From SXOA01 sp051004015 (GTDB lineage: Bacteria > Planctomycetota > Planctomycetia > Pirellulales > Pirellulaceae), in NCBI GenBank assembly GCA_051004015.1, contig JBPCKT010000108.1:1-41213 (forward strand): a stretch of DNA of 41,213 nt, in the 5' to 3' direction. Position numbers and translations under genes: made by a program. Below the pieces are notes generated by a model that was not told the DNA's origin, did not search any database, and saw only the letters and a list, made by a program, of their open reading frames with translations. Shown here piece by piece: positions 15,308 to 23,707 of the stretch; positions within the stretch are counted from its first letter, which is position 1; each line of letters begins with the position of its first letter.

Positions 15308-16516
15308 TTACTGGCCAGGCAAGACTCCGGTGATTTCACCCACCGCGCCGGCCTCCAGACTCATCTTTAACAACACGCAGAGCAGCGTGAGCATGACGGC
15401 GGAGCCGGTGGCAATGATAAAGGCCTGCTGCACGCTGGTCCGCTTGGCGTAGGCGCCGATGAGAATGGGAAGAGCGGTCCAGCCGATGCCGCCGATGCAG
15501 AAGAAGATGCCGACCGCGCGGCCCTGGAGCTCGGGGAGCACATGGCTGACCAGGATGGCGATGAGGGTGGGGAAGATGGGGCCCAGGATGCCGCCCGCGA
15601 GAATGACCATGGTGCAGGTCAGCCAGGCGTGGCGGCTAAAGACGATGCCGAGGGTGAAGACGACGCAAAGGGCGGCCATGCAAATCACGAGCGTGGTGTC
15701 CCAGCCCTTAGGAAGCGTCAGCGCGGTGATCAGGCGCGAGGCCATGAAGGTCAGCCAGAACACGGAGAGCAGCGTCGAAGCGGCTCCTTCCTTGACTCCC
15801 TTGTCCGTCATCAGCGTCGTCGCCCAGGCGGCCACGGCCGCTTCAATCGGCACATGGAAAAAGAACGCCAGGCAGCAGAGCCAGACGATGGGGTCGGAGA
15901 GCAGGATGACGAGGCCGCCGGCGACGGTTTTGGTGCTCTCGGGGTTCAATTGCTTCGCATTCCAGTCCACGCCAAAGCCGATGAGTACCGGCACGATGGC
16001 GAAGCTCGCCAGGATGAGCAGTGTCGTGGACAGGCGGAGCTTGCGAACCAGCACGAGGACCAGAATCGGCGTCAAGAAGGCGCCCATCCCGAACACAAAG
16101 TCTCCCATGTTCATCGCGAAGCTTCCCCGCGTCTTGAATTCCTCGGGGGGCAGGAACGCCGGGAAGGAAGTCACGTTCAGCACATTGACGAGCGCCGACC
16201 ATCCAGTCCCGAGGAGCAGCACCGCAACCAGCGCCAGCGGATAGCTCTTCAGCCGGGCGAGCAGCACCATCGCCACAATCAAGAGCGCAAAGCCGCCCCC
16301 CAGCACTGCTTGCTTCCCCACCGCATCCACCAAGAAGCCGAATACCAGCACCATCGGGATCAGCGTGAAGCCGAAGACGCTGACGAGCCCGCCGACCCGG
16401 GCCTCGTCAATTTCCAGCTTCTTAGCCAGCGGCACCTTGATGCTGCCCAGAAGCGCGTGGCACATACCGGCCACCGCCAAGGCGGCTACCTGCATCGAGG
16501 TCAGCATCGGATCCAT
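15308..16516 (-). CDS. MFS transporter
   Basis: A 402-residue integral membrane protein with about 12 hydrophobic segments spread over its whole length and a short cytoplasmic loop after the sixth, the plan of the major facilitator superfamily. Features include the N-terminal GSIKVPLAKKLEIDEARVGGLVSVFGF segment and a GFLVDAVGKQAVLGGG loop, a variant of the MFS motif A between helices 2 and 3. GAGG ten bases before the ATG supports the start. The substrate cannot be read from sequence; sugar or FucP-like uptake is possible given the nearby sugar-acid genes. It begins right after the CAU tRNA, on the opposite strand, and its start lies close to tRNA-Ala. Confidence 0.8.
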   Translation of the reverse strand: MDPMLTSMQVAALAVAGMCHALLGSIKVPLAKKLEIDEARVGGLVSVFGFTLIPMVLVFGFLVDAVGKQAVLGGGFALLIVAMVLLARLKSYPLALVAVLLLGTGWSALVNVLNVTSFPAFLPPEEFKTRGSFAMNMGDFVFGMGAFLTPILVLVLVRKLRLSTTLLILASFAIVPVLIGFGVDWNAKQLNPESTKTVAGGLVILLSDPIVWLCCLAFFFHVPIEAAVAAWATTLMTDKGVKEGAASTLLSVFWLTFMASRLITALTLPKGWDTTLVICMAALCVVFTLGIVFSRHAWLTCTMVILAGGILGPIFPTLIAILVSHVLPELQGRAVGIFFCIGGIGWTALPILIGAYAKRTSVQQAFIIATGSAVMLTLLCVLLKMSLEAGAVGEITGVLPGQ

Positions 16517-16591
16517 CAGGTGCTTTCCTCAAGGATGCGTCGGCGCTGAGGCGCGGGCGGTTAGATTCTCGGCGACGAGAGACAAGAGAAG

Positions 16592-16664
16592 TGGAGCGGA
16601 AGGGGATCGAACCCTCAACCTCCTCATTGCGAACGAGGTGCTCTCCCAATTGAGCTACCGCCCC
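16592..16664 (-). tRNA. tRNA-Ala (CGC anticodon)
   Basis: On the minus strand: acceptor GGGGCGG / CCGCTCC, D-stem GCTC / GAGC, anticodon stem CCTCG / TGAGG with loop TTCGCAA (anticodon CGC, reading GCG), and T-arm GAGGG-TTCGATC-CCCTT, discriminator A. The G3-U70 wobble pair, the main identity element for alanyl-tRNA synthetase, is present. CCA is not encoded. Confidence 0.95.
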
Positions 16665-16713
16665 CTGTGAAGGTTAGTTGCCATCATAACAACACCGCAC
16701 GAAAGGGTGAAGT

Positions 16714-16750
16714 CCTGCCTTCTGCTTACTGCCTTCTGCCTACGGCCTTC
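16714..16750. repeat. Short pyrimidine-rich direct repeat
   Basis: TGCCTTCTGC is repeated within about 20 bases (then CTACGGCCTTCC). It is a small low-complexity repeat between tRNA-Ala and the oxidoreductase gene. Confidence 0.5.
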
Positions 16751-16851
16751 CCATCCCCTAGCCCCCTTCCATCGATTACCATATTTAATTGCTGACTAGC
16801 GCATCCTCCTCCAATCCTGGACCCCTCCTTATGCATTTCCGGGAGTATCTC

Positions 16852-18321
16852 ATGACCAGCCGCAGCCGCCGCCAGTTCCTGCAGGATTCCATGCTCGCCA
16901 CGGCCGCCACCGTGGCGGCCAGCTCGTCCGGCAGAATATTTGCCGAGGAGGAGCCCAAGAGCAAGAGCCCCAACGAGCGGCTAAATGTCTGCGTTATGGG
17001 GGTGAACGGCCGCGGCGGCAGCCACCTGGGGGCCTTCGCCGAGCGGGAGGGGAACAATACGGTCATCACGCACATTTGCGACGTGGACCGCTCCATCGGA
17101 GGCAGCAAAGCGGTCGAAATCGGCAAACGCCAGAAAATCGTGCCGAACTGGGAGCCGGATATCCGCCGCGTGCTGGACGACAAATCGGTGGACATCATCA
17201 GCATTGCCACCCCCAACCACTGGCATTCACTGGCCGCCATTTGGGCCATGCAGGCGGGCAAGGACGTTTACGTCGAGAAGCCCGTCAGCCACAACGTCAG
17301 CGAAGGCCGCCGCGCGGTGCAGATTGCCCGCAAGCAGGGCAAAATCTGCCAGACCGGCACGCAGTGCCGCAGCAACCCCGGCATGAAAGCCGCCATCGAC
17401 TACGTGAAGTCCGGCAAGATTGGCGATCTCAAGGTCGCCCGCGGGCTATGCTACAAAAAGCGGCCGTCCATTGGTCCGCGGGGAGTCTATCAAGTTCCTG
17501 CCGGCATCGACTACGACCTGTGGTGCGGTCCTGCCCCCAAAGGTCCGCTCACTCGTCCCAAGTTCCATTACGACTGGCACTGGCAGTGGGATTTCGGCAA
17601 CGGGGACCTAGGGAACCAGGGGATTCACCAGATGGACATCGCCCGCTGGGGCCTCGGCGTCGACGAACTGAGCAAGTCCGTCTTCAGCTACGGCGGGCGG
17701 CTGGGGTACGAAGACGCCGGCGAAACGGCGAATACGCAAGTGATTGTCCACGACTACGGCAACAAATCACTCGTCTTCGAGGTTCGCGGGCTGCCGACGA
17801 AAGACTACAAGGGGGCGGGCGTTGGCGTCATCTTCGAAGGTACCGAGGGGTACGTGGTGATGGCGAGCTACGACACCGGCGTGGCCTTCGACAAAGAAGG
17901 CAAGATGGTCACGGAGTTCAAAGGGGGTGGGGACCATTTCAGCAACTTCCTCTCGGCCGTCCGCAGCCGCAAGCATACGGACCTGAATGCGGACATCCTG
18001 GAAGGGCACCTGTCGAGCGCCCTGTGCCACTTGGGGAACATCTCGTATCGCCTCGGGAGTAAAGTTGCCGCGGGCGATGCCTGGAAGGCCATTGAGGCGT
18101 CGAAGTCCACGGATAACGCCAAGGACACGTTCGAGCGGACGATGGCTCACCTCAAGGACAACGGCCTGGATGCTGCCGGCGTCCAGTTGCAAGTCGGCCC
18201 GGTCCTCGCCTTCGATCCCAAGACCGAGCAGTTCACCGGCGAGCAGAAGGAAACGTCCAACCCGATGCTCACGCGGCAGTATCGAGCGCCGTACGTGGTG
18301 CCGGGAGCGGACGCGGTTTAG
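16852..18321 (+). CDS. Tat-exported Gfo/Idh/MocA family oxidoreductase
   Basis: A 489-residue NAD(P)-dependent sugar or inositol oxidoreductase. The first residues (SRSRRQFLQDS, then a moderately hydrophobic A/T-rich stretch) are a twin-arginine signal matching S-R-R-x-F-L, so the enzyme is folded with its cofactor and then exported by Tat. The Rossmann fold starts at NVCVMGVNGRGGSHLGAF (about residues 44-62), and the family catalytic motif EKPVSHN follows around residue 143. GGGAG six bases before the ATG at 16852 decides the start over the upstream ATG. Planctomycetes carry many such Tat-exported paralogues, frequently linked to DUF1080 proteins that process 3-keto sugars; here the nearest DUF1080 gene is 6.5 kb away. 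The exact sugar is unknown. Confidence 0.92.
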   Translation: MTSRSRRQFLQDSMLATAATVAASSSGRIFAEEEPKSKSPNERLNVCVMGVNGRGGSHLGAFAEREGNNTVITHICDVDRSIGGSKAVEIGKRQKIVPNWEPDIRRVLDDKSVDIISIATPNHWHSLAAIWAMQAGKDVYVEKPVSHNVSEGRRAVQIARKQGKICQTGTQCRSNPGMKAAIDYVKSGKIGDLKVARGLCYKKRPSIGPRGVYQVPAGIDYDLWCGPAPKGPLTRPKFHYDWHWQWDFGNGDLGNQGIHQMDIARWGLGVDELSKSVFSYGGRLGYEDAGETANTQVIVHDYGNKSLVFEVRGLPTKDYKGAGVGVIFEGTEGYVVMASYDTGVAFDKEGKMVTEFKGGGDHFSNFLSAVRSRKHTDLNADILEGHLSSALCHLGNISYRLGSKVAAGDAWKAIEASKSTDNAKDTFERTMAHLKDNGLDAAGVQLQVGPVLAFDPKTEQFTGEQKETSNPMLTRQYRAPYVVPGADAV

Positions 18322-18327
18322 TAGGCT

Positions 18328-18381
18328 GCTCGCTCCGTGAGCGCGGTATTTCAGAAACGCCGGCCTGCACACGGAGTGTGC
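18328..18381. repeat. Pair of pentaloop hairpins (CTCCG then CGGAG)
   Basis: First hairpin 18328-18342: stem GCTCG / TGAGC, loop CTCCG. Second hairpin 18367-18381: stem GCACA / TGTGC, loop CGGAG. It lies between convergent genes and could terminate both. Confidence 0.7.
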
Positions 18382-18387
18382 CGGCTA

Positions 18388-19569
18388 CTATGAAATGCAG
18401 ACCACATCGGTCTGCAGTTCTCCGCCCGTGACATGCACCTTCCGGGCGGCGTCGATGAACACATTCACCTCGCTCCGCACGCCGAATTCCGGCAGGTAGA
18501 TGCCGGGCTCGATGGAAAAGCAGGTCCGCGGCAGGACAAGCCGCTCTTCGCGGGTTTCCAGGTTGTCCATGTTGGCCCCGTTGCCGTGCGTTTCCTGGCC
18601 AATATTGTGGCCGGTGCGGTGGACGAACTGTTCTCCGAAACCGGCGTTTTGGATCACGTCACGCGCCGCCTGGTCCACTTCCCAGCCTCGCAGGGGCGTG
18701 TTTGAGGCAAACGCCGATTTAACCTTGGCAATGGCGGCATCCCGGGCGGCGGCGACAATCTGAAATATCTGTTGATGTCTTTCCGGCACCGTCTTGCCGA
18801 TGAATCCTACCCGAGTGAGATCGCTATAAACCGCTCGCGGTTTCGCGAGCTTCGCCCATAAGTCAATTAGCACAAAGTCCCCCGCTTTCATCGCGGTGTC
18901 GGTCGCGGGCGTCGTTTCATAGTGCGGATCCCCACTGTGCTCGTTGACGCCGACGATGGGAGGATGATAGGTCGTCATTCCGTGCTTCTCAAAGTGCGCC
19001 ATGATGATCGCTTGCACTTCGCTCTCCCGCACGGAGCCCGCGGAACGGACCCGTTCGGCGATGAATTGCCAGGCGGCTGCGTACGCGGAGTCGGTATGGC
19101 GGGCCGCTTCCACGTGCATCCGCCACTGTTCATCGTCCCAGGTCGCTTCAAACATCTGGATCAAGTCGCCGGACGAAACAACATCCGCCCCGAACGACCG
19201 CACCAGTTCCACAACTCCCGCATCGACCCGGCTGACGTAGGGATTGCCGTTGCGTGCCGAGTATTCCATCGCCACGTTTTTGGCGCTGGCCAGTAGTTTT
19301 TTCACGCCCTCTTCGAGCTCCTGCCAACGGAGATAGACGGTTTTTTCGCCCGGCAGGTGGTCCAGCGCTCCGCTCTCAATCCGATGCACCAGCTTCCGCG
19401 GCTGGCCGTCAGCCGGGATACAGTAGAACCACCGCCGCGACCCCGCCGGCCCATCCGGAAAATCGAGCACCCGCCGGGCCAGCACGTTGCTGCCGCGAAA
19501 ATCATAGAGCAGCCAGGCACCGAGCTTGAATTCACGAAGAGCAGTTTGAATCGATGAGAGGTTGAACAT
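18388..19569 (-). CDS. M24 family metallopeptidase (Xaa-Pro dipeptidase type)
   Basis: A 393-residue pita-bread-fold peptidase predicted to remove an N-terminal residue before proline. All five dimetal ligands are visible: Asp236 (LIDLWAK), Asp250 (YSDLTRVG), His321 (TGHNIGQETHG), Glu354 (SIEPGIYL) and Glu367 (RSEVNVFI). The N-terminal domain (1-140) is the creatinase-like cap with a degenerate Rossmann fold. Xaa-Pro dipeptidases and aminopeptidases share this layout, so the precise specificity is open. No signal peptide, hence cytoplasmic. Convergent with the oxidoreductase gene; TrmL lies upstream on the same strand with 33 bases between, so the two may be transcribed together. Confidence 0.9.
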   Translation of the reverse strand: MFNLSSIQTALREFKLGAWLLYDFRGSNVLARRVLDFPDGPAGSRRWFYCIPADGQPRKLVHRIESGALDHLPGEKTVYLRWQELEEGVKKLLASAKNVAMEYSARNGNPYVSRVDAGVVELVRSFGADVVSSGDLIQMFEATWDDEQWRMHVEAARHTDSAYAAAWQFIAERVRSAGSVRESEVQAIIMAHFEKHGMTTYHPPIVGVNEHSGDPHYETTPATDTAMKAGDFVLIDLWAKLAKPRAVYSDLTRVGFIGKTVPERHQQIFQIVAAARDAAIAKVKSAFASNTPLRGWEVDQAARDVIQNAGFGEQFVHRTGHNIGQETHGNGANMDNLETREERLVLPRTCFSIEPGIYLPEFGVRSEVNVFIDAARKVHVTGGELQTDVVCIS

Positions 19570-19602
19570 GGGAATCAGTATATCGCCTTTCGAATTTGCA
19601 AC

Positions 19603-20088
19603 TTATCCAATCTGCCTTACGGCCTCATACATCGCCACTGCCGCGGCATTCGAGAGATTCAGGCTCCGCACCTGCGGCCGAATGGGTATCCGCAACGCCT
19701 GCTTCGGATGCTCGGTCAGAATCTCCGCCGGTAAGCCGCGCGTTTCGCAGCCGAAGATGAGGGTATCGCCCCGTTGGAAGCGAGCATCGGTATAATCCCG
19801 CTCGGCGGATTTGGTAAAGAACCATGTCCGGCCGCGGGCAAAAGTCGCCGAGAGCCGCTCCGTCAATTCCGGCCAATTCTCCACCACCTCCCATTCCAAA
19901 TGTGGCCAGTAGTCCAGCCCCGCTCGCCGCAGCCGCTTCTCCGTGATCTCAAAGCCCAGCGGCTTCACCAGCCAGAGCTTGGCGCCGATGGCTACGCAGC
20001 TCCGGGCGACGTTGCCGGTGTTGGGCGGAATCTCCGGCTGGTGCAGGACGATGTGCAGGATGGGATCGTACTTCGGCGTAGCGGGCAT
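19603..20088 (-). CDS. trmL: tRNA (cytidine/uridine-34 2'-O)-methyltransferase, TrmL family
   Basis: A 161-residue SPOUT-class methyltransferase that modifies the wobble base of certain leucine tRNAs using S-adenosylmethionine. The family motifs are all there: HIVLHQPEIPPNTGNVARSC at residues 12-31, IFGCETRGLP around 111-120, and SLNLSNAAAVAMYEA near 141-155, which builds the trefoil-knot cofactor pocket. The length is typical of the minimal TrmL, with no extra RNA-binding domain, so it should act as a dimer. It probably shares a transcript with the M24 peptidase downstream. The start at 20088 gives the expected N-terminus; AAGGG lies directly before the ATG, which is unusually close. Confidence 0.93.
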   Translation of the reverse strand: MPATPKYDPILHIVLHQPEIPPNTGNVARSCVAIGAKLWLVKPLGFEITEKRLRRAGLDYWPHLEWEVVENWPELTERLSATFARGRTWFFTKSAERDYTDARFQRGDTLIFGCETRGLPAEILTEHPKQALRIPIRPQVRSLNLSNAAAVAMYEAVRQIG

Positions 20089-20152
20089 CCCTTGGGGATA
20101 GCGTGACGGCAGGGCGTCGTCAACAATGGCAAATCAACCAGGAGAAACTGTC

Positions 20153-20566
20153 ATGGCGACTGCGGCTGCCACCACTCATTGCCCCGAATGCGGCGCGCCC
20201 GTGAAGAGCGGCGACAAGCAGTGCTGGATGTGCTTTCGCCTGCTCGAATGGGAGAGCGGCGCGGTCAAAGCTTCCGCCGCCGGCGCATTCGCCGATCGTC
20301 CTTCCCATTCACCGCGAGTTAACTACCGGACCAACCCCTGGGCCGTCGCCGGAATCGTCCTGGCCGCTCTCGCCATGATCCCCGCCGCCGGCATTGCCTT
20401 CTTTGTCACTTGCCTGGCTACTTTTGTCGCCGCCGAGGGACAGGGGGAGGCAGCCGGCATTGCCATTCTGCCCGTCAGCCTGGGGGCAGCACTCGTTGTC
20501 GTGGTGGGTTTTTGCGTCCTCATTGGAATGCTGGGAAAGCGAATCTCTCGCCCCATCCAGCGCTAA
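20153..20566 (+). CDS. Zinc-ribbon, two-TM membrane protein
   Basis: A 137-residue protein with a four-cysteine zinc ribbon at the N-terminus (Cys10, Cys13, Cys24, Cys27: CPECG...CWMC). A linker and two hydrophobic segments follow (about 70-100 and 107-130). The ribbon should be cytoplasmic. The ATG at 20153 has AGGAG eight bases upstream and is preferred to the ATG nine codons earlier. I do not recognise a named family; zinc-ribbon membrane proteins of this kind are common orphans. It is divergent from trmL and followed by the hairpin cluster at 20585. Confidence 0.68.
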   Translation: MATAAATTHCPECGAPVKSGDKQCWMCFRLLEWESGAVKASAAGAFADRPSHSPRVNYRTNPWAVAGIVLAALAMIPAAGIAFFVTCLATFVAAEGQGEAAGIAILPVSLGAALVVVVGFCVLIGMLGKRISRPIQR

Positions 20567-20584
20567 CACTTCTGTTTCATCCTT

Positions 20585-20697
20585 GTTCCCACGCTCCGCG
20601 TGGGAACACACGTCTTCGCCGCTCCGCGGCCAGTGTGATGACGGAATCCGGGACGCAGAGCGTCCAGGACGTGCGTTCCCACGGAGACCGTGGGAAC
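20585..20697. repeat. Cluster of four pentaloop hairpins
   Basis: 20585-20607: stem GTTCCCACG, loop CTCCG. 20618-20630: stem GCCG / CGGC, loop CTCCG. 20651-20665: stem GGACG / CGTCC, loop CAGAG. 20675-20697: stem GTTCCCACG again, loop GAGAC. The outer two share a 9-bp stem; loops switch from CTCCG to the complementary type half-way. Confidence 0.85.
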
Positions 20698-20757
20698 GAG
20701 AGCTCTTGTTACAATGGACTTTTGACTCTTGGAATTCCCTAACGCACTACCGCTCCC

Positions 20758-22308
20758 ATGTCCGTCCTCCGTCCCCTGACCGACGCCGTCTATCTCCATC
20801 CCGACGACAACATCTGCGTCGCCGCCCGCAACCTGGAGAAAGGTTACGAGCTAAAAATCGCAGGGACAACGGTCACGCTTTCCAAGACGATCAAGCTCGG
20901 GCACAAGATCGCCGTCCGCCCGATCGCCAAGGGAGACAAAGTCTACAAATACGGCCAGATCATCGGCTCGGCGACGGAAACGATTCGCCCCGGTGACCAC
21001 GTCCATTCCCATAACCTGCACCAGGGAGACTTCGTCCAGGACTACGCCAGCAGCACCGCCATTCCGCCGCCGCCGACACCGATCACGGACCGGACATTCC
21101 TGGGCTACCGCCGGCCGAGCGGCAAAGCGGGAACGCGGAATTACCTGGCGGTGATTTCGTCGGTCAACTGCTCCGCCACCGTTTGCAAGTACATCGCCGA
21201 GCGTTTTGACAAATCCAAGCTTAAGGATTTCCCCAACATCGACGGCGTGATTGCGGTCAAGCACGGCGGCGGCTGCGGGTTGCAGTATGGCGGCTTGCAG
21301 CACGAGATTCTGGCCCGCACGCTCGGCGGCATCGCTCGCCATCCGAACATCGGCGGCTATCTGCTCATCGGCCTGGGCTGCGAAAACGCCCCCACCGGCT
21401 ACCTGATGGAATCGCAGGGGCTGCTTCAGATTGAAGGGAACGGCCAGCGCCATCTGCCGCCGGTACTGTCGATGCAGGACCTTGGCGGGACCGTGAAGAC
21501 CGTCGAAGAAGGTGTTCGCCTGCTTGCCGAGCTGCTGCCGCGGGCCAACGATGTGAAGCGTGTCTCCATCCCCGCCAGCGAAATCATCCTCGGCACCAAC
21601 TGCGGCGGCTCCGACGGCAACAGCGGCGTCACCTGCAACCCGGCCCTCGGCATCGCCTCCGACATGCTCGTCGCCGCCGGCGGCACCACGGTCCTGGCGG
21701 AGACGACGGAAATTTACGGAGCCGAGCACCTGCTCACCCGCCGGGCCCGCACGCCGGCCGTCGCGGACAAGCTCATCGAGCGGATCAAGTGGTGGATCTG
21801 GCACGCCGGCCTGTACGGCGTGGAGCTCGACAACAACCCCTCCGTCGGCAACAAGGAAGGGGGCCTCACCACCATCGCCGAAAAGTCCCTCGGCGCGGTC
21901 GCCAAAGCCGGCTCCACCGCGATGACCGAGGTCTACCAGTACGCCGAGCCGATCACCGCCAAAGGCTTCGTCGTCATGGACACCCCCGGCTTCGACCCCC
22001 CCAGCGTCACCGGCCTTATGGCCGGCGGCTGCAACGTCATCTGCTTCACCACCGGCCGCGGCAGTTGCATCGGCCTCAAGCCCACCCCCAGCATCAAAAT
22101 CGCCAGCAACACGCCGATGTACCAGCGGATGGTGGACGACATGGACATCAACTCCGGCGAGATCCTCCACGGCCAATCCCTCGAAGCCGCCGGCCGCGAG
22201 ATTTTTGAAAAAATCCTCGCCGTCGCCAGCGGTGAAAAGACCAAAAGCGAACTCCACGGCATCGGGGATGAAGAGTTTGTGCCGTGGCAGATTGGGCCGA
22301 CGCTGTAG
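20758..22308 (+). CDS. UxaA/GarD-type sugar-acid dehydratase (altronate family)
   Basis: A 516-residue dehydratase of the altronate/galactarate family. The N-terminal SAF domain (about residues 1-95, with IRPGDHVHSHNL at its end) is joined to a large C-terminal catalytic domain. That domain contains FLGYRRPSGKAGTRNYLAV at about 117-135, the cysteine-rich HGGGCGLQ near 165, GLGCENA near 205, ILGTNCGGSDGNSGVTCNPALG at about 276-297 and a late CFTTGRGSCIG motif. These enzymes remove water from D-altronate or galactarate to give 2-keto-3-deoxy sugar acids, using iron. Sequence does not separate the two substrates. No kinase or isomerase of the pathway is adjacent. The ATG has no clear ribosome binding site. 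Confidence 0.88.
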   Translation: MSVLRPLTDAVYLHPDDNICVAARNLEKGYELKIAGTTVTLSKTIKLGHKIAVRPIAKGDKVYKYGQIIGSATETIRPGDHVHSHNLHQGDFVQDYASSTAIPPPPTPITDRTFLGYRRPSGKAGTRNYLAVISSVNCSATVCKYIAERFDKSKLKDFPNIDGVIAVKHGGGCGLQYGGLQHEILARTLGGIARHPNIGGYLLIGLGCENAPTGYLMESQGLLQIEGNGQRHLPPVLSMQDLGGTVKTVEEGVRLLAELLPRANDVKRVSIPASEIILGTNCGGSDGNSGVTCNPALGIASDMLVAAGGTTVLAETTEIYGAEHLLTRRARTPAVADKLIERIKWWIWHAGLYGVELDNNPSVGNKEGGLTTIAEKSLGAVAKAGSTAMTEVYQYAEPITAKGFVVMDTPGFDPPSVTGLMAGGCNVICFTTGRGSCIGLKPTPSIKIASNTPMYQRMVDDMDINSGEILHGQSLEAAGREIFEKILAVASGEKTKSELHGIGDEEFVPWQIGPTL

Positions 22309-22327
22309 AGGGGCGAAGGCTTCTCCA

Positions 22328-22405
22328 ACTAACCCGAAGCGCCAGCGAGGGAGTGCATGGTGGGCGCATCCAATCCGTGGCGCGCCGGCGGGAGGTAGGC
22401 GCGAT
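22328..22405 (+). repeat. REP copy a with extended tail
   Basis: REP core ACTAACCCGAAGCG at 22328-22352, followed by a tail to about 22405 (GTGCATGGTGGGCGC, then ATCCAATCCGTGG, then CGCCGGCGGG). The same extended form recurs at 23552-23632. The core reads TNPKRQRG when translated on the plus strand. Confidence 0.85.
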
Positions 22406-22421
22406 TCGCTCATCCTCGGTC

Positions 22422-23438
22422 CTAACGCCTCGATACTTCAGGCGAAAGCAGCGCATCGCATGGCTTCCAGCTTGGATGCCTGACGACGAAGTATTTTTTC
22501 GGCGTCGTGCCGAACCTTCCAAGGTTTGCTTCCAGGTCAGGAAGGACGGCTTCTTCCAGCACCCCTTCGATAAGTATCGGTTTGCCGCGCAGATCGCCAG
22601 TCCATCCGCTCATCTCTTTCATCCCGTCAACATACATGTCAGTGCCGCGGTAGTCGTACCACCAGTTGTCATTTGCGCTCCAGGGAGTTCCACGAAGCGA
22701 GACCTTCTTGCCGAGTTGGTCTTCAAGGCGAACCAGATTGGTTCTCTTCGCTTCCATTGAGAAGCGACCCCCCGTCGATTTGCGAATGAAGCCGTACGCC
22801 TCTACTTCCTTCCCGAGATGCTCCGCCGGCCACGGCACCTTTTTATTCACGAGCAGCTTCCAATTCTTGCCTGAAATCACTGCTGCTTTCTCTTCATTCA
22901 ATGCTCGTCCAGCAATGAGAGCACTGCGGTCCACGAAATCAGCCGGCGACCAGACGATCGGATCGATTTTCTTGCCGTGGTAGACCTTGAGTTCATGGCA
23001 AAAATAGAAACCTGATGTCTGAATCATTCGATTCGCGCGCTGATAGGCCTTGCTAGGAACCCCCACGAATCCGCCCGTCTCGTAACCTTCAAATTCGAAC
23101 GATGTACCGAACGAAAGCCTTGGAAGTGAATTGCCATCTTCACCCTCTTCTCCGAAATTGTCGAAATAGGGAGCAAGCCTGATCTGGATGTGCTCTTGTG
23201 TCGCCTTGCCATTGATCCGCTGCACCCGCAGATTCGGTCCTCCCTCATAACCCATGAACGGTCCTTCGACGACGACGCCTTGAACGGTGACTACGGTCCC
23301 CAAGGGTTCGTGCAGCTTACCAATGAGACGAAACTTCGAATTTGCTTCGGAAACTGGAACATCAACGGGCTTATCTTGGGCAATGCAAGTCGCCCCCAGC
23401 AGTTGAAGGAGCAAGACAAGTTGAATCGACCGCGCCAT
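22422..23438 (-). CDS. Secreted protein of unknown function, beta-rich
   Basis: A 338-residue protein with a signal peptide (MARSIQLVLLLQLLGATCIAQ, about residues 1-21), so periplasmic or surface-exposed. I do not recognise a family. Two regions look like OB-fold strands (GTVVTVQGVVVEGP near 47-60, and KKVSLRGTPW followed by GKPILIEGVLEEAVLP towards the C-terminus). Between them lies an aromatic-rich segment (NDNWWYDYRGTDMYVDG). The protein is unusual in being flanked by two copies of the extended REP element in direct orientation (22328-22405 and 23552-23632). These repeats could have brought it here, or may only mark independent insertions. Confidence 0.55.
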   Translation of the reverse strand: MARSIQLVLLLQLLGATCIAQDKPVDVPVSEANSKFRLIGKLHEPLGTVVTVQGVVVEGPFMGYEGGPNLRVQRINGKATQEHIQIRLAPYFDNFGEEGEDGNSLPRLSFGTSFEFEGYETGGFVGVPSKAYQRANRMIQTSGFYFCHELKVYHGKKIDPIVWSPADFVDRSALIAGRALNEEKAAVISGKNWKLLVNKKVPWPAEHLGKEVEAYGFIRKSTGGRFSMEAKRTNLVRLEDQLGKKVSLRGTPWSANDNWWYDYRGTDMYVDGMKEMSGWTGDLRGKPILIEGVLEEAVLPDLEANLGRFGTTPKKYFVVRHPSWKPCDALLSPEVSRR

Positions 23439-23551
23439 TGTAGAGTTCCGGAGATAGTGGGCGAGGGAACCACCGCTACGACAGCAACATAGGCGTTTTC
23501 GACTCCGCGAGAAAAGAGCAAACTAGATCGCACGCTCGGTGTGCCCTCCCC

Positions 23552-23632
23552 ACTAACCCGAAGCGCAAACAAGGGAGTGCATGGTGGGCGTGTATCCAAT
23601 CCGTGGTTCGCCGGCGGGGAGTAGGTACGATT
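23552..23632 (+). repeat. REP copy b with extended tail
   Basis: Core ACTAACCCGAAGCGC at 23552-23576, tail to about 23632 matching copy a. It is paired head-to-head with copy c (23679-23703), giving an inverted REP pair downstream of the transposase stop. Confidence 0.85.
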
Positions 23633-23678
23633 TTCCAAGCTGGCGATGCTGTCAGCAGTGGATAGTCGGTGCCGACTT

Positions 23679-23703
23679 TCCCTCGCTTGCGCTTCGGGTT
23701 AGT
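23679..23703 (-). repeat. REP copy c
   Basis: Reverse-orientation 25-base core (TCCCTCGCTTGCG, then CTTCGGGTTAGT), ending 4 bases before the stop codon of the transposase gene. Confidence 0.9.
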
Positions 23704-23707
23704 GAGC

